Assembly (NCBI GenBank): GCA_017502525.1
Contig: JAFVUV010000011.1
Location: 1 to 64,000, forward strand
From: Clostridia bacterium
GTDB taxonomy: Bacteria > Bacillota > Clostridia > Christensenellales > Borkfalkiaceae
DNA length: 64,000 bases
Direction of reading: 5' to 3'
The translations under genes and the position numbers were made by a program. Shown one piece after another: positions 1-7,380 of the stretch (position 1 is the first letter of the stretch; every line of letters begins with the position of its first letter). The notes beneath the pieces are model-generated. The model was given only the letters and a program-made list of their open reading frames with translations. It was not told the DNA's origin and ran no database searches.

Positions 1-10
1 AAAAGACAAA

Positions 11-52
11 AAGGAACCAAGCCTCTACAGACAGCTGGTTCCTTATTTTTTT
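11..52 (+). terminator. Intrinsic terminator at left edge
   Basis: A 9-bp stem (AAGGAACCA at 11-19 pairing with TGGTTCCTT at 36-44) is followed by a T-rich run on the + strand. It probably ends a gene lying left of the window. No open reading frame of note lies between here and 420. Confidence 0.6.
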
Positions 53-213
53 TATTATTATATTTTATTATTATATAATATTTTAACCATCTTGTCAATT
101 ATTTATAGAAACAAATTGCTTTTAACTTTATAATAGGTTATTTACAAATACATTGACTTAAAGTGTGTGGGACAAAATCTATCGTGACGTTTCCCTAAAA
201 AATTGCACTAAAA

Positions 214-258
214 AAGACCTATAAAAGCGTAAAAATGCTCTTATAGGTCTTAATTTTT
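214..258. terminator. Bidirectional hairpin terminator
   Basis: AAGACCTATA (214-223) pairs with its complement ending at 251. There are A-runs on the left and a T-run (TTAATTTTTT) on the right, so it could work on either strand. The stem sequence is related to the separate hairpin at 301-327. Confidence 0.55.
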
Positions 259-300
259 TCTGTAAAACGCTGATTTTAGCGTGAAAATATAAAAAATATA

Positions 301-327
301 GGTCTATAAGCAAAATACTTATAGACC
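301..327 (-). terminator. Terminator that probably belonged to tRNA-fMet
   Basis: There is a perfect 10-bp stem, GGTCTATAAG (301-310) with CTTATAGACC (318-327). Reading on the minus strand it is followed by a T-rich tract (287-300). It sits directly left of the candidate attL, exactly where the 3' flank of tRNA-fMet would lie if the element at 334-9087 were removed. I infer that the integration separated the tRNA from this terminator. Confidence 0.6.
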
Positions 328-333
328 CATACA

Positions 334-342
334 AGTGGTTGC
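334..342. repeat. Candidate attL of element 1
   Basis: The 9 bases AGTGGTTGC are identical to 9079-9087 at the 3' end of tRNA-fMet. Nine bases could match by chance. The position next to a tRNA-type terminator, and on the far side of an intact recombinase-bearing element, makes an attachment site likely. Confidence 0.5.
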
Positions 343-419
343 ACATCCGCAAAACTAATTGAAATTTTTAGTTATAAATGGTCCGTCGGCTTGATTTTGA
401 GTTTGTAAACCGTAAACAC

Positions 420-445
420 AAAAGGCGAGGAATTCCTCGCCTTTT
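420..445 (-). terminator. Perfect 26-bp palindrome ending the cargo operon
   Basis: A gap-free palindrome (GGCGAGGAATTCCTCGCC in the core, with A4 and T4 flanks) starts 6 bases beyond the stop codon of the DUF2971 gene. It is the likely terminator of the whole minus-strand cargo operon. Confidence 0.75.
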
Positions 446-451
446 ATGCTA

Positions 452-1462
452 TCATTTAGTTATATTTACAAGTATAGCGTCTAATTTATTTTGTGTGTTT
501 ATAAATGACTTATAGATTTTATTTATCCCAGCTTCACGAGCCATACTAATTACAAGATTTTCTTCCGCTTTGTCCATACGCAAACCAAGAATAATTCCGC
601 TAGGAATCCACTCTAAAACGGGTGATTTCATAGAACAATTAGTAATTATACGCCATTCTTCATCGTATTTATGACATTCTTTTTTTATCAATGTTATACG
701 TTCACGTTCCCAATTACCATTACACATTCCTTGATACAACTCTTGCGGAATGTCCACCTTGGCAAGTTCGCCAATCTTATGCAACATAACGCGTTTTGCA
801 AATTCTGTCGCATTGTAAGGCATATCCGAATAATAAACAGGGTATAATGGAGTTCCAAAATTTATTATCCCGCAGTTTTTGCATTTTTCTTGTTTTCCAC
901 ATAAAAAGTTCTCATCTTTTTCCATATCGTATATCAATGCAAATCCTTTATGCCTATCAGCATATTTTAACCACAAAGACTCATTAAGCCCATTTTCAGA
1001 AAAACAAATCGACCACGTATCTTTTTTTAGTTCATCACGCAAGGATAGTGCAGAACCGAGAAAATTTTCTATAAGTCCATTTTTTTGTGCTTCAATAATA
1101 TTTTCTACTGTAAAGTTTTTCTTTTGCTCTTCCGTTAAAACGTTCTTTAAAAGAAACTTAGTTTTATCTACAACATATTCCGCATTTTTACGTGTATTGA
1201 AAGATTTTAGGTATTCTTCTTTTATATTTTCAATATCTATATGCAAAAAGGTATCAAACGGGTCATCATAATAATTTGCCGTAGAAAAATAGAGTCTGTT
1301 AGTTCTGAGCGCCTCTAAAGTGTTCATACTCACAGAGCGATATCTATATAAATATTTGGGCGTTATTATTTTCTCAAAAAGTTGTTTTGCTTCATCCTGC
1401 GGATTTTCGCCTTTTAGAGAACAAAGCGTTTGCCAAAACAACTCTCTTTCTTTTAAATCCAT
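452..1462 (-). CDS. DUF2971 family protein
   Basis: The product is 336 residues. The N-terminal part has the layout I associate with DUF2971: a YRYRSV-like segment near residue 38, then LYFSTANYYDDPFD near residues 72-85, and later WSICFSE and LWLKYADRHKGFALIYD. The biochemical function is unknown. From family knowledge, DUF2971 genes often lie in defence islands. It is the third gene of a minus-strand operon, 17 bases after the GYQP-repeat gene, with an AAGGAAGA ribosome site. A terminator palindrome follows at once. Calling it part of an anti-phage module is inference from company, not from motifs. Confidence 0.75.
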   Translation of the reverse strand: MDLKERELFWQTLCSLKGENPQDEAKQLFEKIITPKYLYRYRSVSMNTLEALRTNRLYFSTANYYDDPFDTFLHIDIENIKEEYLKSFNTRKNAEYVVDKTKFLLKNVLTEEQKKNFTVENIIEAQKNGLIENFLGSALSLRDELKKDTWSICFSENGLNESLWLKYADRHKGFALIYDMEKDENFLCGKQEKCKNCGIINFGTPLYPVYYSDMPYNATEFAKRVMLHKIGELAKVDIPQELYQGMCNGNWERERITLIKKECHKYDEEWRIITNCSMKSPVLEWIPSGIILGLRMDKAEENLVISMAREAGINKIYKSFINTQNKLDAILVNITK

Positions 1463-1479
1463 TACTATCTTCCTTGTTG

Positions 1480-1653
1480 TTACTTTTGTGCTTTTGTCAC
1501 ATTACTTCCTGTTTTAGGTGGAGGCGGTGGCGTTGACGAACCCGTCAAAGGTTGATAACCATTATTAGCCCCAGGTTTAGGTTGATAGCCTCTATTATCT
1601 CCATTTTGTCTAGGTTGATATCCTTCATTAAGTGAACCCTTTTGTTTATTCAT
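1480..1653 (-). CDS. Small GYQP-repeat, proline-rich protein
   Basis: A 57-residue open reading frame starts ATG at 1653. It has an AAGGAG site 6 bases upstream and overlaps the end of the DUF6338 gene by 8 bases (ATGAATAA). The protein is low-complexity and probably disordered: GYQP occurs at residues 11-14, 22-25 and 32-35, followed by PPPPPK near 42-47 and a basic tail. There is no signal peptide or membrane segment. I recall similar GYQP-repeat small proteins next to DUF6338 genes, but no function is known to me. The good ribosome site, coupled start and regular repeat make it a real gene. Confidence 0.75.
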   Translation of the reverse strand: MNKQKGSLNEGYQPRQNGDNRGYQPKPGANNGYQPLTGSSTPPPPPKTGSNVTKAQK

Positions 1654-2254
1654 TGTTTTCTCCTTTTTTTATTTCAATATATTTAATTTGATTTTTTGCT
1701 ACATAAAACCCTGCACTTTCTTCATCCAATATCCACGTACCATCATCAGTTACTTTATAACCTTTCTGCACATAAATGTCCCTTTCTTCCTCATCCGAAG
1801 AGGTAAATGAGTCTTTTGCATACCATCCATACAGCTTAGTATCATCTACAAGAGTAATAATTACAAATGCTGATTCCTGTTTCGAAAAATAATAATCCCA
1901 AGCAGTAGGCGTTGAATGAATTGTCTTCGCTCCAATCTTTTCTAATAATCGCTTAGCCAAATTAGATTGTTTTAAAAATGCAATAATTAATCCTAAAATA
2001 GCGGAACCTAAAACGGATATTGCAACTAATAATAACCAAAACCAAAATGTTGAAACCAAATCACTCTCTAAAACTATCTTATATAGCCATGACCATATAG
2101 CGCAATGCATTATGCTAAAAATAATACATTTCAATAAATATGTAAATTCCCTAAATCTTTTTGGCGGATTTGTAGAATCTATAATACTATTAACAATAAA
2201 GCCAGGCAAAACGAATATCGCCGTATAAAAAACAGCGTCTAATGACTCTATCAT
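1646..2254 (-). CDS. DUF6338-like membrane protein
   Basis: The product is 202 residues. The N-terminus (MIESLDAVFYTAIFVLPGF) is hydrophobic, followed by membrane segments at about 38-58 and 70-92. Then comes a soluble C-terminal region of about 110 residues with YYFSKQESAFV, KLYGWYAKDSF and the tail motif FYVAKNQIKYIEI. This order matches what I know of DUF6338, a family of unknown function. GGAGG lies 11 bases before the start and overlaps the end of the decayed gene upstream, so translation may once have been coupled. It is the first gene of the tight DUF6338/GYQP/DUF2971 trio. Confidence 0.7.
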   Translation of the reverse strand: MIESLDAVFYTAIFVLPGFIVNSIIDSTNPPKRFREFTYLLKCIIFSIMHCAIWSWLYKIVLESDLVSTFWFWLLLVAISVLGSAILGLIIAFLKQSNLAKRLLEKIGAKTIHSTPTAWDYYFSKQESAFVIITLVDDTKLYGWYAKDSFTSSDEEERDIYVQKGYKVTDDGTWILDEESAGFYVAKNQIKYIEIKKGENNE

Positions 2255-2260
2255 AATGGA

Positions 2261-2717
2261 TTATACCTCCAAGATGCTTTCGTCGCCACAAATGTTGCGA
2301 ATCTTGATGCGAAGAGGTTTCTTTTCGCACTTAATAGTTCCATCCCAAAACTCTTTTGTTTTTGTGCCGTTCACAATAACATAACCGAGCTTATCAATCT
2401 TGATTTCACTATCAGAATGCCATTCACCCGAACTTGCCGTTGTATCAATAGAAATAAACTCAATAAGTTCAAGTCCGTCTTCACTTAGAAGACACTTCTA
2501 ATTCATCTAAATCCAACGTGTTAAAAACACCATTCTTAAAAAGCTCAAACAACGGTTTATTGTCACAAGCAATTTTAAGAAACAAATACGTTTTTATTGC
2601 ATCAACTTGAGCGTCACGCATTTGGTTAGTTTTTTCTATATATTCAATGAGTTCTTTTACTACACAATCGCCAGCAAACCACTCATCTCTTTTTTTAGTT
2701 ATCATTTTATAAAACAT
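2261..2717 (-). pseudogene. Remnant of helicase/methylase-like defence gene(s), fused by deletion
   Basis: Two fragments lie in different frames. The 78-codon upstream piece (2717-2481) has a start region typical of long helicase-type proteins (ITKKRDEWFAG, RDAQVDAIKTYLFLKIA) and then stops. From about 2497 a second frame (+1) stays open for about 78 codons to TAA at 2261. It contains EDGLELIEFI, GEWHSD, IDKLGY and FWDGTI, which look like the C-terminal end of a large protein. My recollection is that the first resembles a DEAD/DEAH or Res-type helicase and the second a type III methylase-like tail. A large internal deletion would explain both. The identification is tentative; the broken structure is clear. 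Confidence 0.6.
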
Positions 2718-2734
2718 AATGTTTTCCTCTTGTT

Positions 2735-3595
2735 TTATTGCAACGTTTTAGTTATTTCTATAAAAAACTCTTTGCTCCATAAGTCTAATTTTGACTTGTC
2801 TTTAACAAATGGTAGCACGTCTTCTTTTGCTTGTGCAAAGTCCATATTAGAAAATCTTTCGTTTAATAACTGTTTTAAGTTCTCTATAGTCAAGTCGTAA
2901 TCTTCAGCAATATAATTTGATTGCACCAACTTAGCCTTTAAGTTGACAAGATTTACCTTAGCACCCATTGCTAAAAAGAATACGTAGTCGTAAAAATCTC
3001 TTCCTTTTACTCTTGATTTCCAATTTCTACATAAGCAAGCGTGAATTTTACCCGCAAAAAGCGACGGCATATCGTAAAGCCTTACTTGATACGGTGACGG
3101 CAATAAACTAAATTTCGTTTCAAAAGTTGCACCCATAGGAGGATTTATATCAACCTCAAATTTAATACTAATTAATTCATCTTTATTGATAATATTCGTG
3201 TCGTTAGACTCTTCGTAGAAAGTTAGAATATGTTCTTTAGTATTTCCTTTCAAAAAAGCCGACTTAACGTTAGAATCAAAGGATTTTGCTTTTTCGCTAA
3301 CGCTAAAATTTAGCCCTAAAGACTTAGTTTCGTTCTCTATATAAGAAAAATATTTAGTCAAGTCAAACTCAGGGTTTTGCGAAACAAGTGAAAAATCTAA
3401 ATCTTCACTAAATCTATCTAACCCATAGAAAATCCTAAGCGCAGTTCCGCCGTAAAAAGCGGCATCTTTAAAAAAACCGCCACGAGAAAGCCCACAAAGA
3501 ACAACTTCTTGCACTATTTCTTTAATAGCGTTTTTCTTATCTTCAATATTTCTTATTTGATATTTTGAAAGCATTTGAGCTAAAACTTGTTGCAT
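2735..3595 (-). CDS. abiEii: AbiEii/AbiGii-family nucleotidyltransferase toxin
   Basis: The product is 286 residues. The nucleotidyltransferase signature is visible: FYGGTALR at about residues 48-55, then SEDLDFSL at about 63-70, with the paired acidic residues that bind metal. A later segment (PSLFAGKIHACLCR, then KGRDFYDYVFF) is typical of the family. In type IV toxin-antitoxin/abortive-infection systems this protein is the toxin. The start codon follows the AbiEi stop by one base (TAATATG), so the pair is translationally coupled. It looks intact. Confidence 0.88.
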   Translation of the reverse strand: MQQVLAQMLSKYQIRNIEDKKNAIKEIVQEVVLCGLSRGGFFKDAAFYGGTALRIFYGLDRFSEDLDFSLVSQNPEFDLTKYFSYIENETKSLGLNFSVSEKAKSFDSNVKSAFLKGNTKEHILTFYEESNDTNIINKDELISIKFEVDINPPMGATFETKFSLLPSPYQVRLYDMPSLFAGKIHACLCRNWKSRVKGRDFYDYVFFLAMGAKVNLVNLKAKLVQSNYIAEDYDLTIENLKQLLNERFSNMDFAQAKEDVLPFVKDKSKLDLWSKEFFIEITKTLQ

Positions 3596-3596
3596 A

Positions 3597-4184
3597 TTAT
3601 TTCTCTTCTCCTATAAGCTTTACTAATAAATTTAAGTTCGTTGAACGATACAACGGTGCCATTTTTAATATATCTTCCTTATTTAACTTGTTAAAAGCCT
3701 CTTCGTTGATTCGCAAATCTTCAAAAAGCAGATTTTTTAATTCTTTAACACTTGTAACAGGCGATATTGTATAAAGCTTATCACAAAGCGCCTTTTCTGG
3801 TGTTGCTACTTGGTAGGAATACTGTCCATTCATAATAGCGATAACACCTAAACTAAAAACTTCTTTTGGAACGTCTCTATAAATAAACGTTCCAAATCTA
3901 TTTTTATACGTTTTTATTTTCCTCTTATTAAACGTAGCACAAGTAATCGTATGATAAACTGCTTCAGGAATAAGCCCACGATTGTGCAAAACAAAATCAA
4001 AAGATATATACGATGGACCGTAAATAAATTGCGCCAAATTGTGTCCGCTTGCATTCGGGTCAGTTTCATATATCCCTTTAACTAAAGGAAACAATTTGCC
4101 ATTTTTAACGTCTCTTAAAATTCTACCCTTGGGGTCAGAAAGAGAACTATAATATTCTTTTAGTTGTTGTGTTGTAATAATCAT
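3597..4184 (-). CDS. abiEi: AbiEi-family antitoxin/autorepressor
   Basis: The product is 195 residues from ATG at 4184, chosen because GGAGG sits 7-11 bases upstream; a longer frame to 4298 would run through the promoter. The N-terminal winged helix (about 1-45) is followed by the family body with FDFVLHNRGLIPEAVY and TPEKALCDKLY. AbiEi proteins neutralise AbiEii and repress their own promoter through inverted repeats. Two such repeat pairs are present just upstream (4186-4232 and 4249-4293). The gene is first in the cargo operon. Confidence 0.85.
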   Translation of the reverse strand: MIITTQQLKEYYSSLSDPKGRILRDVKNGKLFPLVKGIYETDPNASGHNLAQFIYGPSYISFDFVLHNRGLIPEAVYHTITCATFNKRKIKTYKNRFGTFIYRDVPKEVFSLGVIAIMNGQYSYQVATPEKALCDKLYTISPVTSVKELKNLLFEDLRINEEAFNKLNKEDILKMAPLYRSTNLNLLVKLIGEEK

Positions 4185-4185
4185 T

Positions 4186-4293
4186 GATTTCCTCCAGATA
4201 GTTGTATTATACCACACTATTTGGAGGAAATCAACAAGTTTGCAAAATATTTGCTCCAAATAATTGTGTTTTTCGCAACTTTCTGGAGCAAAT
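4186..4293. promoter_or_regulatory. AbiEi operator: two inverted-repeat pairs
   Basis: Pair 1 has 16-base arms with one mismatch (4186-4201 and 4217-4232) and covers the promoter spacer and the leader with its Shine-Dalgarno site. Pair 2 has perfect 10-base arms (ATTTGCTCCA at 4249-4258, TGGAGCAAAT at 4284-4293). All four half-sites share the core GGAG(G/C)AAAT. This layout matches negative autoregulation by AbiEi. Confidence 0.7.
4206..4234 (-). promoter_or_regulatory. abiE promoter
   Basis: On the minus strand TTGATT (4234-4229) and TATAAT (4211-4206) are separated by 17 bases, with TGG before the -10 box (extended -10). It would drive the AbiE genes and probably the whole cargo operon to the terminator at 420. 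Confidence 0.75.
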
Positions 4294-4500
4294 CTCACTT
4301 TCGAAACTTTAAAAATTTTTATTTTTCGAAAGCGACGTAAAGGTTATCACAAGTTTTATATACTTTTCGTGACAAGTTTTTAACTCTATCTTGCACGTTT
4401 TCTTACACGATAACTTACATGGTTGTGTCAATAGGGTTATAAATCAATTTTGAGACGCAATAAAGACAAATTTCTTATTTTTCACATAATATCATACAAT

Positions 4501-4521
4501 ATATGACATAATCTGTCATAT
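4501..4521. promoter_or_regulatory. Inverted repeat, candidate operator
   Basis: Perfect 8-base arms ATATGACA and TGTCATAT enclose 5 bases. They lie just before a -10-like TATACT (4531-4536) upstream of the gene at 4557, so they could be an operator or a -35 overlap. No regulator is assigned. Confidence 0.4.
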
Positions 4522-4556
4522 TTACTGTGTTATACTCAAAAAAAAAGGAGAAAAGT

Positions 4557-5681
4557 ATGAAAGTTAATCGTGCGTATAAGTTAAATAAAGAAAAGCAACC
4601 TGCCGAAGAAAAAGGCAAGTTTCTTTACTTCTTTTATAACAACCACAAGTTGGATTGTATTGCCGTAGACGAAGAACAATGGGAAAAGTTAGTTGAATTA
4701 GATACCGAAATGTATAACGGCAATCGTAGGCATAAAGACCACTCGGTTAAACTAACCGATAACGTTAAGCCTGCCGTTGGTGCGGATAACGGCTTTTTAC
4801 ATAGTAAAAAATTTGACTCTGAAGAAGATTTCTTACGTAAAAAAGATATTGAAAATCTTCTACACAGAGAATTTAGCGAACTTGACCGTGACATTTATGC
4901 CCTTTACGAAGATAATTTTACACAAAAAGAGATTGCCAAACAAGTAGGCTTTTCACAAAGCGAAGTTTCTAAACGATTAACTGAAATGTTCTCCGCCATA
5001 GAAACGGATGACTTAAAAGGTCAAACTCAAGATGACGATGAAATTTACGCTATAAAGCAATGGCGTAAATTCAAAAATAAAGGCGTTACCGATGGTGACG
5101 AAGATATTTTGTGGGACGTGTTCCGTGTAGAAATGCCATTGCAACTACAAGAATATATTTGTTCTTGGTTTTATAGTTATAAAGAATACTGCTACTTTGC
5201 CATTAAATATCTTGTTATGAGGGCTTGGGAAAAGTATAACGAGTTAGAACTTGGAAACCGATTGAACGAACTACCACGCCAAGTGAGAGAGTGGTTTTAC
5301 GAATATTACGAATACGAGCCACCGTGTTTTCAATGGTTGTTTATTGCTTTCTTTGAACGCATTGAAGAAATGAAAAAACAAAATCAACCACGCCCTACTG
5401 ACGTAAACTTTCAAAAACTTTTAGATAAGTATAACGAGATTGTAAAGCGACTTGAGTGCACGGCAGAAGAGTTTTACAAAGAACGTATCGCAAAACCTTA
5501 CGTTGAAAAACGGAATAAACGCTATCAAAAATATCTTGACGAAAACTATGTTTTAGTTGTTGATGAGAACGATACACGCCCAATAAAAGAGCAACTTACA
5601 GCGTTTATGGAACATTGTAAAAAACTCGATAAAAAGTATAAAAATAAAGTTGTTACAAAAAAATTAAAAATTACGGAATAA
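4557..5681 (+). CDS. Mobile-element protein with sigma-70 region-4-like helix-turn-helix
   Basis: The product is 374 residues from ATG at 4557, preceded by AAGGAG; an upstream ATG at 4527 lacks a ribosome site. At about residues 105-144 it has a region-4-like segment, SELDRDIYALYEDNFTQKEI followed by GFSQSEVSKRL, the pattern of a sigma-like helix-turn-helix. The rest is charged and rich in aromatic residues and matches no domain I can name. It is followed by two terminators and precedes the mobilisation region. It may control or start replication or transfer of the element, but that is a guess from position. Confidence 0.6.
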   Translation: MKVNRAYKLNKEKQPAEEKGKFLYFFYNNHKLDCIAVDEEQWEKLVELDTEMYNGNRRHKDHSVKLTDNVKPAVGADNGFLHSKKFDSEEDFLRKKDIENLLHREFSELDRDIYALYEDNFTQKEIAKQVGFSQSEVSKRLTEMFSAIETDDLKGQTQDDDEIYAIKQWRKFKNKGVTDGDEDILWDVFRVEMPLQLQEYICSWFYSYKEYCYFAIKYLVMRAWEKYNELELGNRLNELPRQVREWFYEYYEYEPPCFQWLFIAFFERIEEMKKQNQPRPTDVNFQKLLDKYNEIVKRLECTAEEFYKERIAKPYVEKRNKRYQKYLDENYVLVVDENDTRPIKEQLTAFMEHCKKLDKKYKNKVVTKKLKITE

Positions 5682-5731
5682 TTTCGGCGTTTTAACCGCT
5701 TGATATATGGAGGGGTAATTTAGCCAACCTT

Positions 5732-5758
5732 GGAGCATCAATTTAGGTGCTCCTTTTT
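5732..5758 (+). terminator. Intrinsic terminator
   Basis: GGAGCA (5732-5737) pairs with TGCTCC (5748-5753), followed by T5. It ends the gene at 4557-5681. Confidence 0.6.
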
Positions 5759-5763
5759 AATTT

Positions 5764-5792
5764 GCGCAAGTAATGAACACTTGCGCTTTTTT
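5764..5792 (+). terminator. Second intrinsic terminator
   Basis: Perfect 8-base arms GCGCAAGT (5764-5771) and ACTTGCGC (5779-5786) are followed by T6. It lies in tandem with the preceding terminator. Confidence 0.7.
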
Positions 5793-5796
5793 GTTT

Positions 5797-5811
5797 CCTA
5801 ATGAACGGGAT
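5797..5811 (+). repeat. 15-base direct repeat, copy 1
   Basis: CCTAATGAACGGGAT recurs exactly at 7156-7170, and its GAACGGGAT part occurs again at 5842-5850. The copies flank the relaxase gene. They may be binding sites for an element protein, or traces of recombination. Confidence 0.5.
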
Positions 5812-5847
5812 TTTAAGTTGGAAATCAGCCCTCGGCAGAGCGAACGG

Positions 5848-5897
5848 GATACAAAAACGAAGTTTGTATCTTAGTGAGATATGGCTATGCAATAGCC
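5848..5897 (+). other. Candidate oriT: stacked inverted repeats before the relaxase gene
   Basis: Three short hairpins follow one another: GATACAAA/TTTGTATC (5848-5855, 5863-5870), TATCT/AGATA (5867-5871, 5877-5881) and GGCTAT/ATAGCC (5883-5888, 5892-5897). They lie 50-100 bases before the MobV-type relaxase gene, which is the usual place for the nick region of this family. The nick site itself cannot be identified by eye. Confidence 0.45.
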
Positions 5898-5947
5898 GTG
5901 TCAAAAAAACTAAACGCTCAATAAATAACTGACAACGGTCAAAGGAG

Positions 5948-7081
5948 GTGAAAATTATTAGTTATCAGGTTATAAGAGTTCAAAAGTTTACAAAAAATTC
6001 GCTCGGGAAAATCGGTGCGGAAACCGAAAGAACAAGTAGAAGCAACCGAAATGCAGATATTGACACGGAACGAACTCCGTTAAATTTGTATTTTAAAAAG
6101 TCCACAAACGGTATGAACGCCGAATGGAAAAGTATCGCCACCAAAACAAACGCTACTTTTAAGGACACGAAAAAGTCGGTTGCTTTTGAAGGAATTATAG
6201 TAACGTCGGACAAAACGTTCTTTGAAAACCTTGGCTACGTGCAAGGCGAACAGCCACCAACAAAAGTTTTAGAGTTTTTTAACGATTGTTACAAATTCGT
6301 TCTTAGAGAAATCGGTTATAACGGAACGGACGAAAATATTTTGTCTGCCGTTATTCACTTTGATGAAACCACACCACACTTGCAACTTTATTACGTACCG
6401 ATAGTAGACCAAGGCAAAAAGAAAGTTTATGCAAAAGGTAGTGACGGAAAAGTTTTGCGAAACGAAAAAGGCTCTCCCATACAAGCAAAAGATATTAACG
6501 GAAAAGGAATATACGAGTACAATGCTCTACCTTTCCCTAAAATATGTTCTTCTGACTTTTGGGAACATCGAGGCGGACAAGTTTCGTTTGGAAATTTACA
6601 AGACGATTTTTACGAGCAAGTTGCTTGTCGCTATGGCTTAGACCGTGGCGAGATTGGAAGCAACAAAAAACACACAACTAAATACGAGTGGGAAATGAAA
6701 AAACTTGAAGAAAAGAAAAACACCCTTTCAAAAGAATTAAAACCTTTGGAAGAGTATTTAATAGCGTTTGAAGATGCTATTAACGGCAAAAAACCTTTCT
6801 TTAAAAGTGGACTTGAAAAACAAGTGGTCGGCTTAATTGCTAAATACAAACTGCTTGAAGAAGAAAAGAAAACGACCGATAAGGACAAAGAGTATCTCTT
6901 TAATGAACTAAGAAAATACGAAAAACAAATTCCCGAACTACAACAGCATAAGGAGTTTTTGAAGTTCTTATCTAAGTACGCACCAAACGAACTTGAAGAA
7001 GTAAAATTGGTTGCTAAGCAACGTGAAAGTCTTTCAAGAAAACCCACGAAGAAAAAATTTAATAATTTTATAAAATATTAA
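5948..7081 (+). CDS. MobV-type relaxase (Mob/Pre plasmid recombination enzyme)
   Basis: The product is about 375 residues. It begins ISYQVIRVQKF, the usual start region of Mob/Pre proteins, and carries the histidine motif HFDETTPHLQLYYVP (about residues 137-151), which binds the metal used to nick oriT. A coiled, lysine/glutamate-rich C-terminal half follows (from about 235). The start is unusual. GTG at 5948 overlaps its own AAAGGAGG site, so initiation more likely uses ATT at 5954 or 5957, 5-8 bases downstream. The listed 5' end is the frame's first conventional start. The gene looks intact. Confidence 0.85.
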   Translation: MKIISYQVIRVQKFTKNSLGKIGAETERTSRSNRNADIDTERTPLNLYFKKSTNGMNAEWKSIATKTNATFKDTKKSVAFEGIIVTSDKTFFENLGYVQGEQPPTKVLEFFNDCYKFVLREIGYNGTDENILSAVIHFDETTPHLQLYYVPIVDQGKKKVYAKGSDGKVLRNEKGSPIQAKDINGKGIYEYNALPFPKICSSDFWEHRGGQVSFGNLQDDFYEQVACRYGLDRGEIGSNKKHTTKYEWEMKKLEEKKNTLSKELKPLEEYLIAFEDAINGKKPFFKSGLEKQVVGLIAKYKLLEEEKKTTDKDKEYLFNELRKYEKQIPELQQHKEFLKFLSKYAPNELEEVKLVAKQRESLSRKPTKKKFNNFIKY

Positions 7082-7155
7082 TCAAAATTGCTTGCTTTAT
7101 TCCGAAATTTAGGGTAGGATACACAAACACTTTTTTGGGGTGTCTAAATAAAAAT

Positions 7156-7170
7156 CCTAATGAACGGGAT
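7156..7170 (+). repeat. 15-base direct repeat, copy 2
   Basis: This is identical to 5797-5811. It lies in the 270-base gap between the relaxase gene and the small gene before the recombinase. Apart from it, that gap shows an AAGGAGG site at 7220-7226 and a possible short reading frame. Confidence 0.5.
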
Positions 7171-7239
7171 AAAACCTTAATTAAAGAGTAAAGCAAGCCA
7201 CAAACCAATCAAAAAAATTAAGGAGGAAAATTGTGGTTT

Positions 7240-7380
7240 ATGGTTAAAGATTTACTAACAAACACAACGCACTATATAAAGTGTAGTTTATTGGTGCTCT
7301 ACCATCAGGAAAGAGAACATTGTATCCGCACAAATAAAAAATTAAGGAGAATTGAAAAGACATTATTTAGACGAAATTAA
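7240..7380 (+). CDS. Possible 46-residue leader-type ORF
   Basis: ATG at 7240 opens 46 codons ending at TAA 7380, overlapping the next gene. An AAGGAGG site lies upstream but 13 bases away, which is long; the nearest GTG gives only four codons. The product is basic and matches nothing I know. It may simply be a gap between genes, or a coupled leader. Confidence 0.2.
   Translation: MVKDLLTNTTHYIKCSLLVLYHQEREHCIRTNKKLRRIEKTLFRRN

Noticed and set aside
6631-7047. A 138-codon minus frame in the relaxase gene
   Set aside because: Serine/phenylalanine-rich shadow of a lysine/glutamate-rich coding strand, with no start signals.
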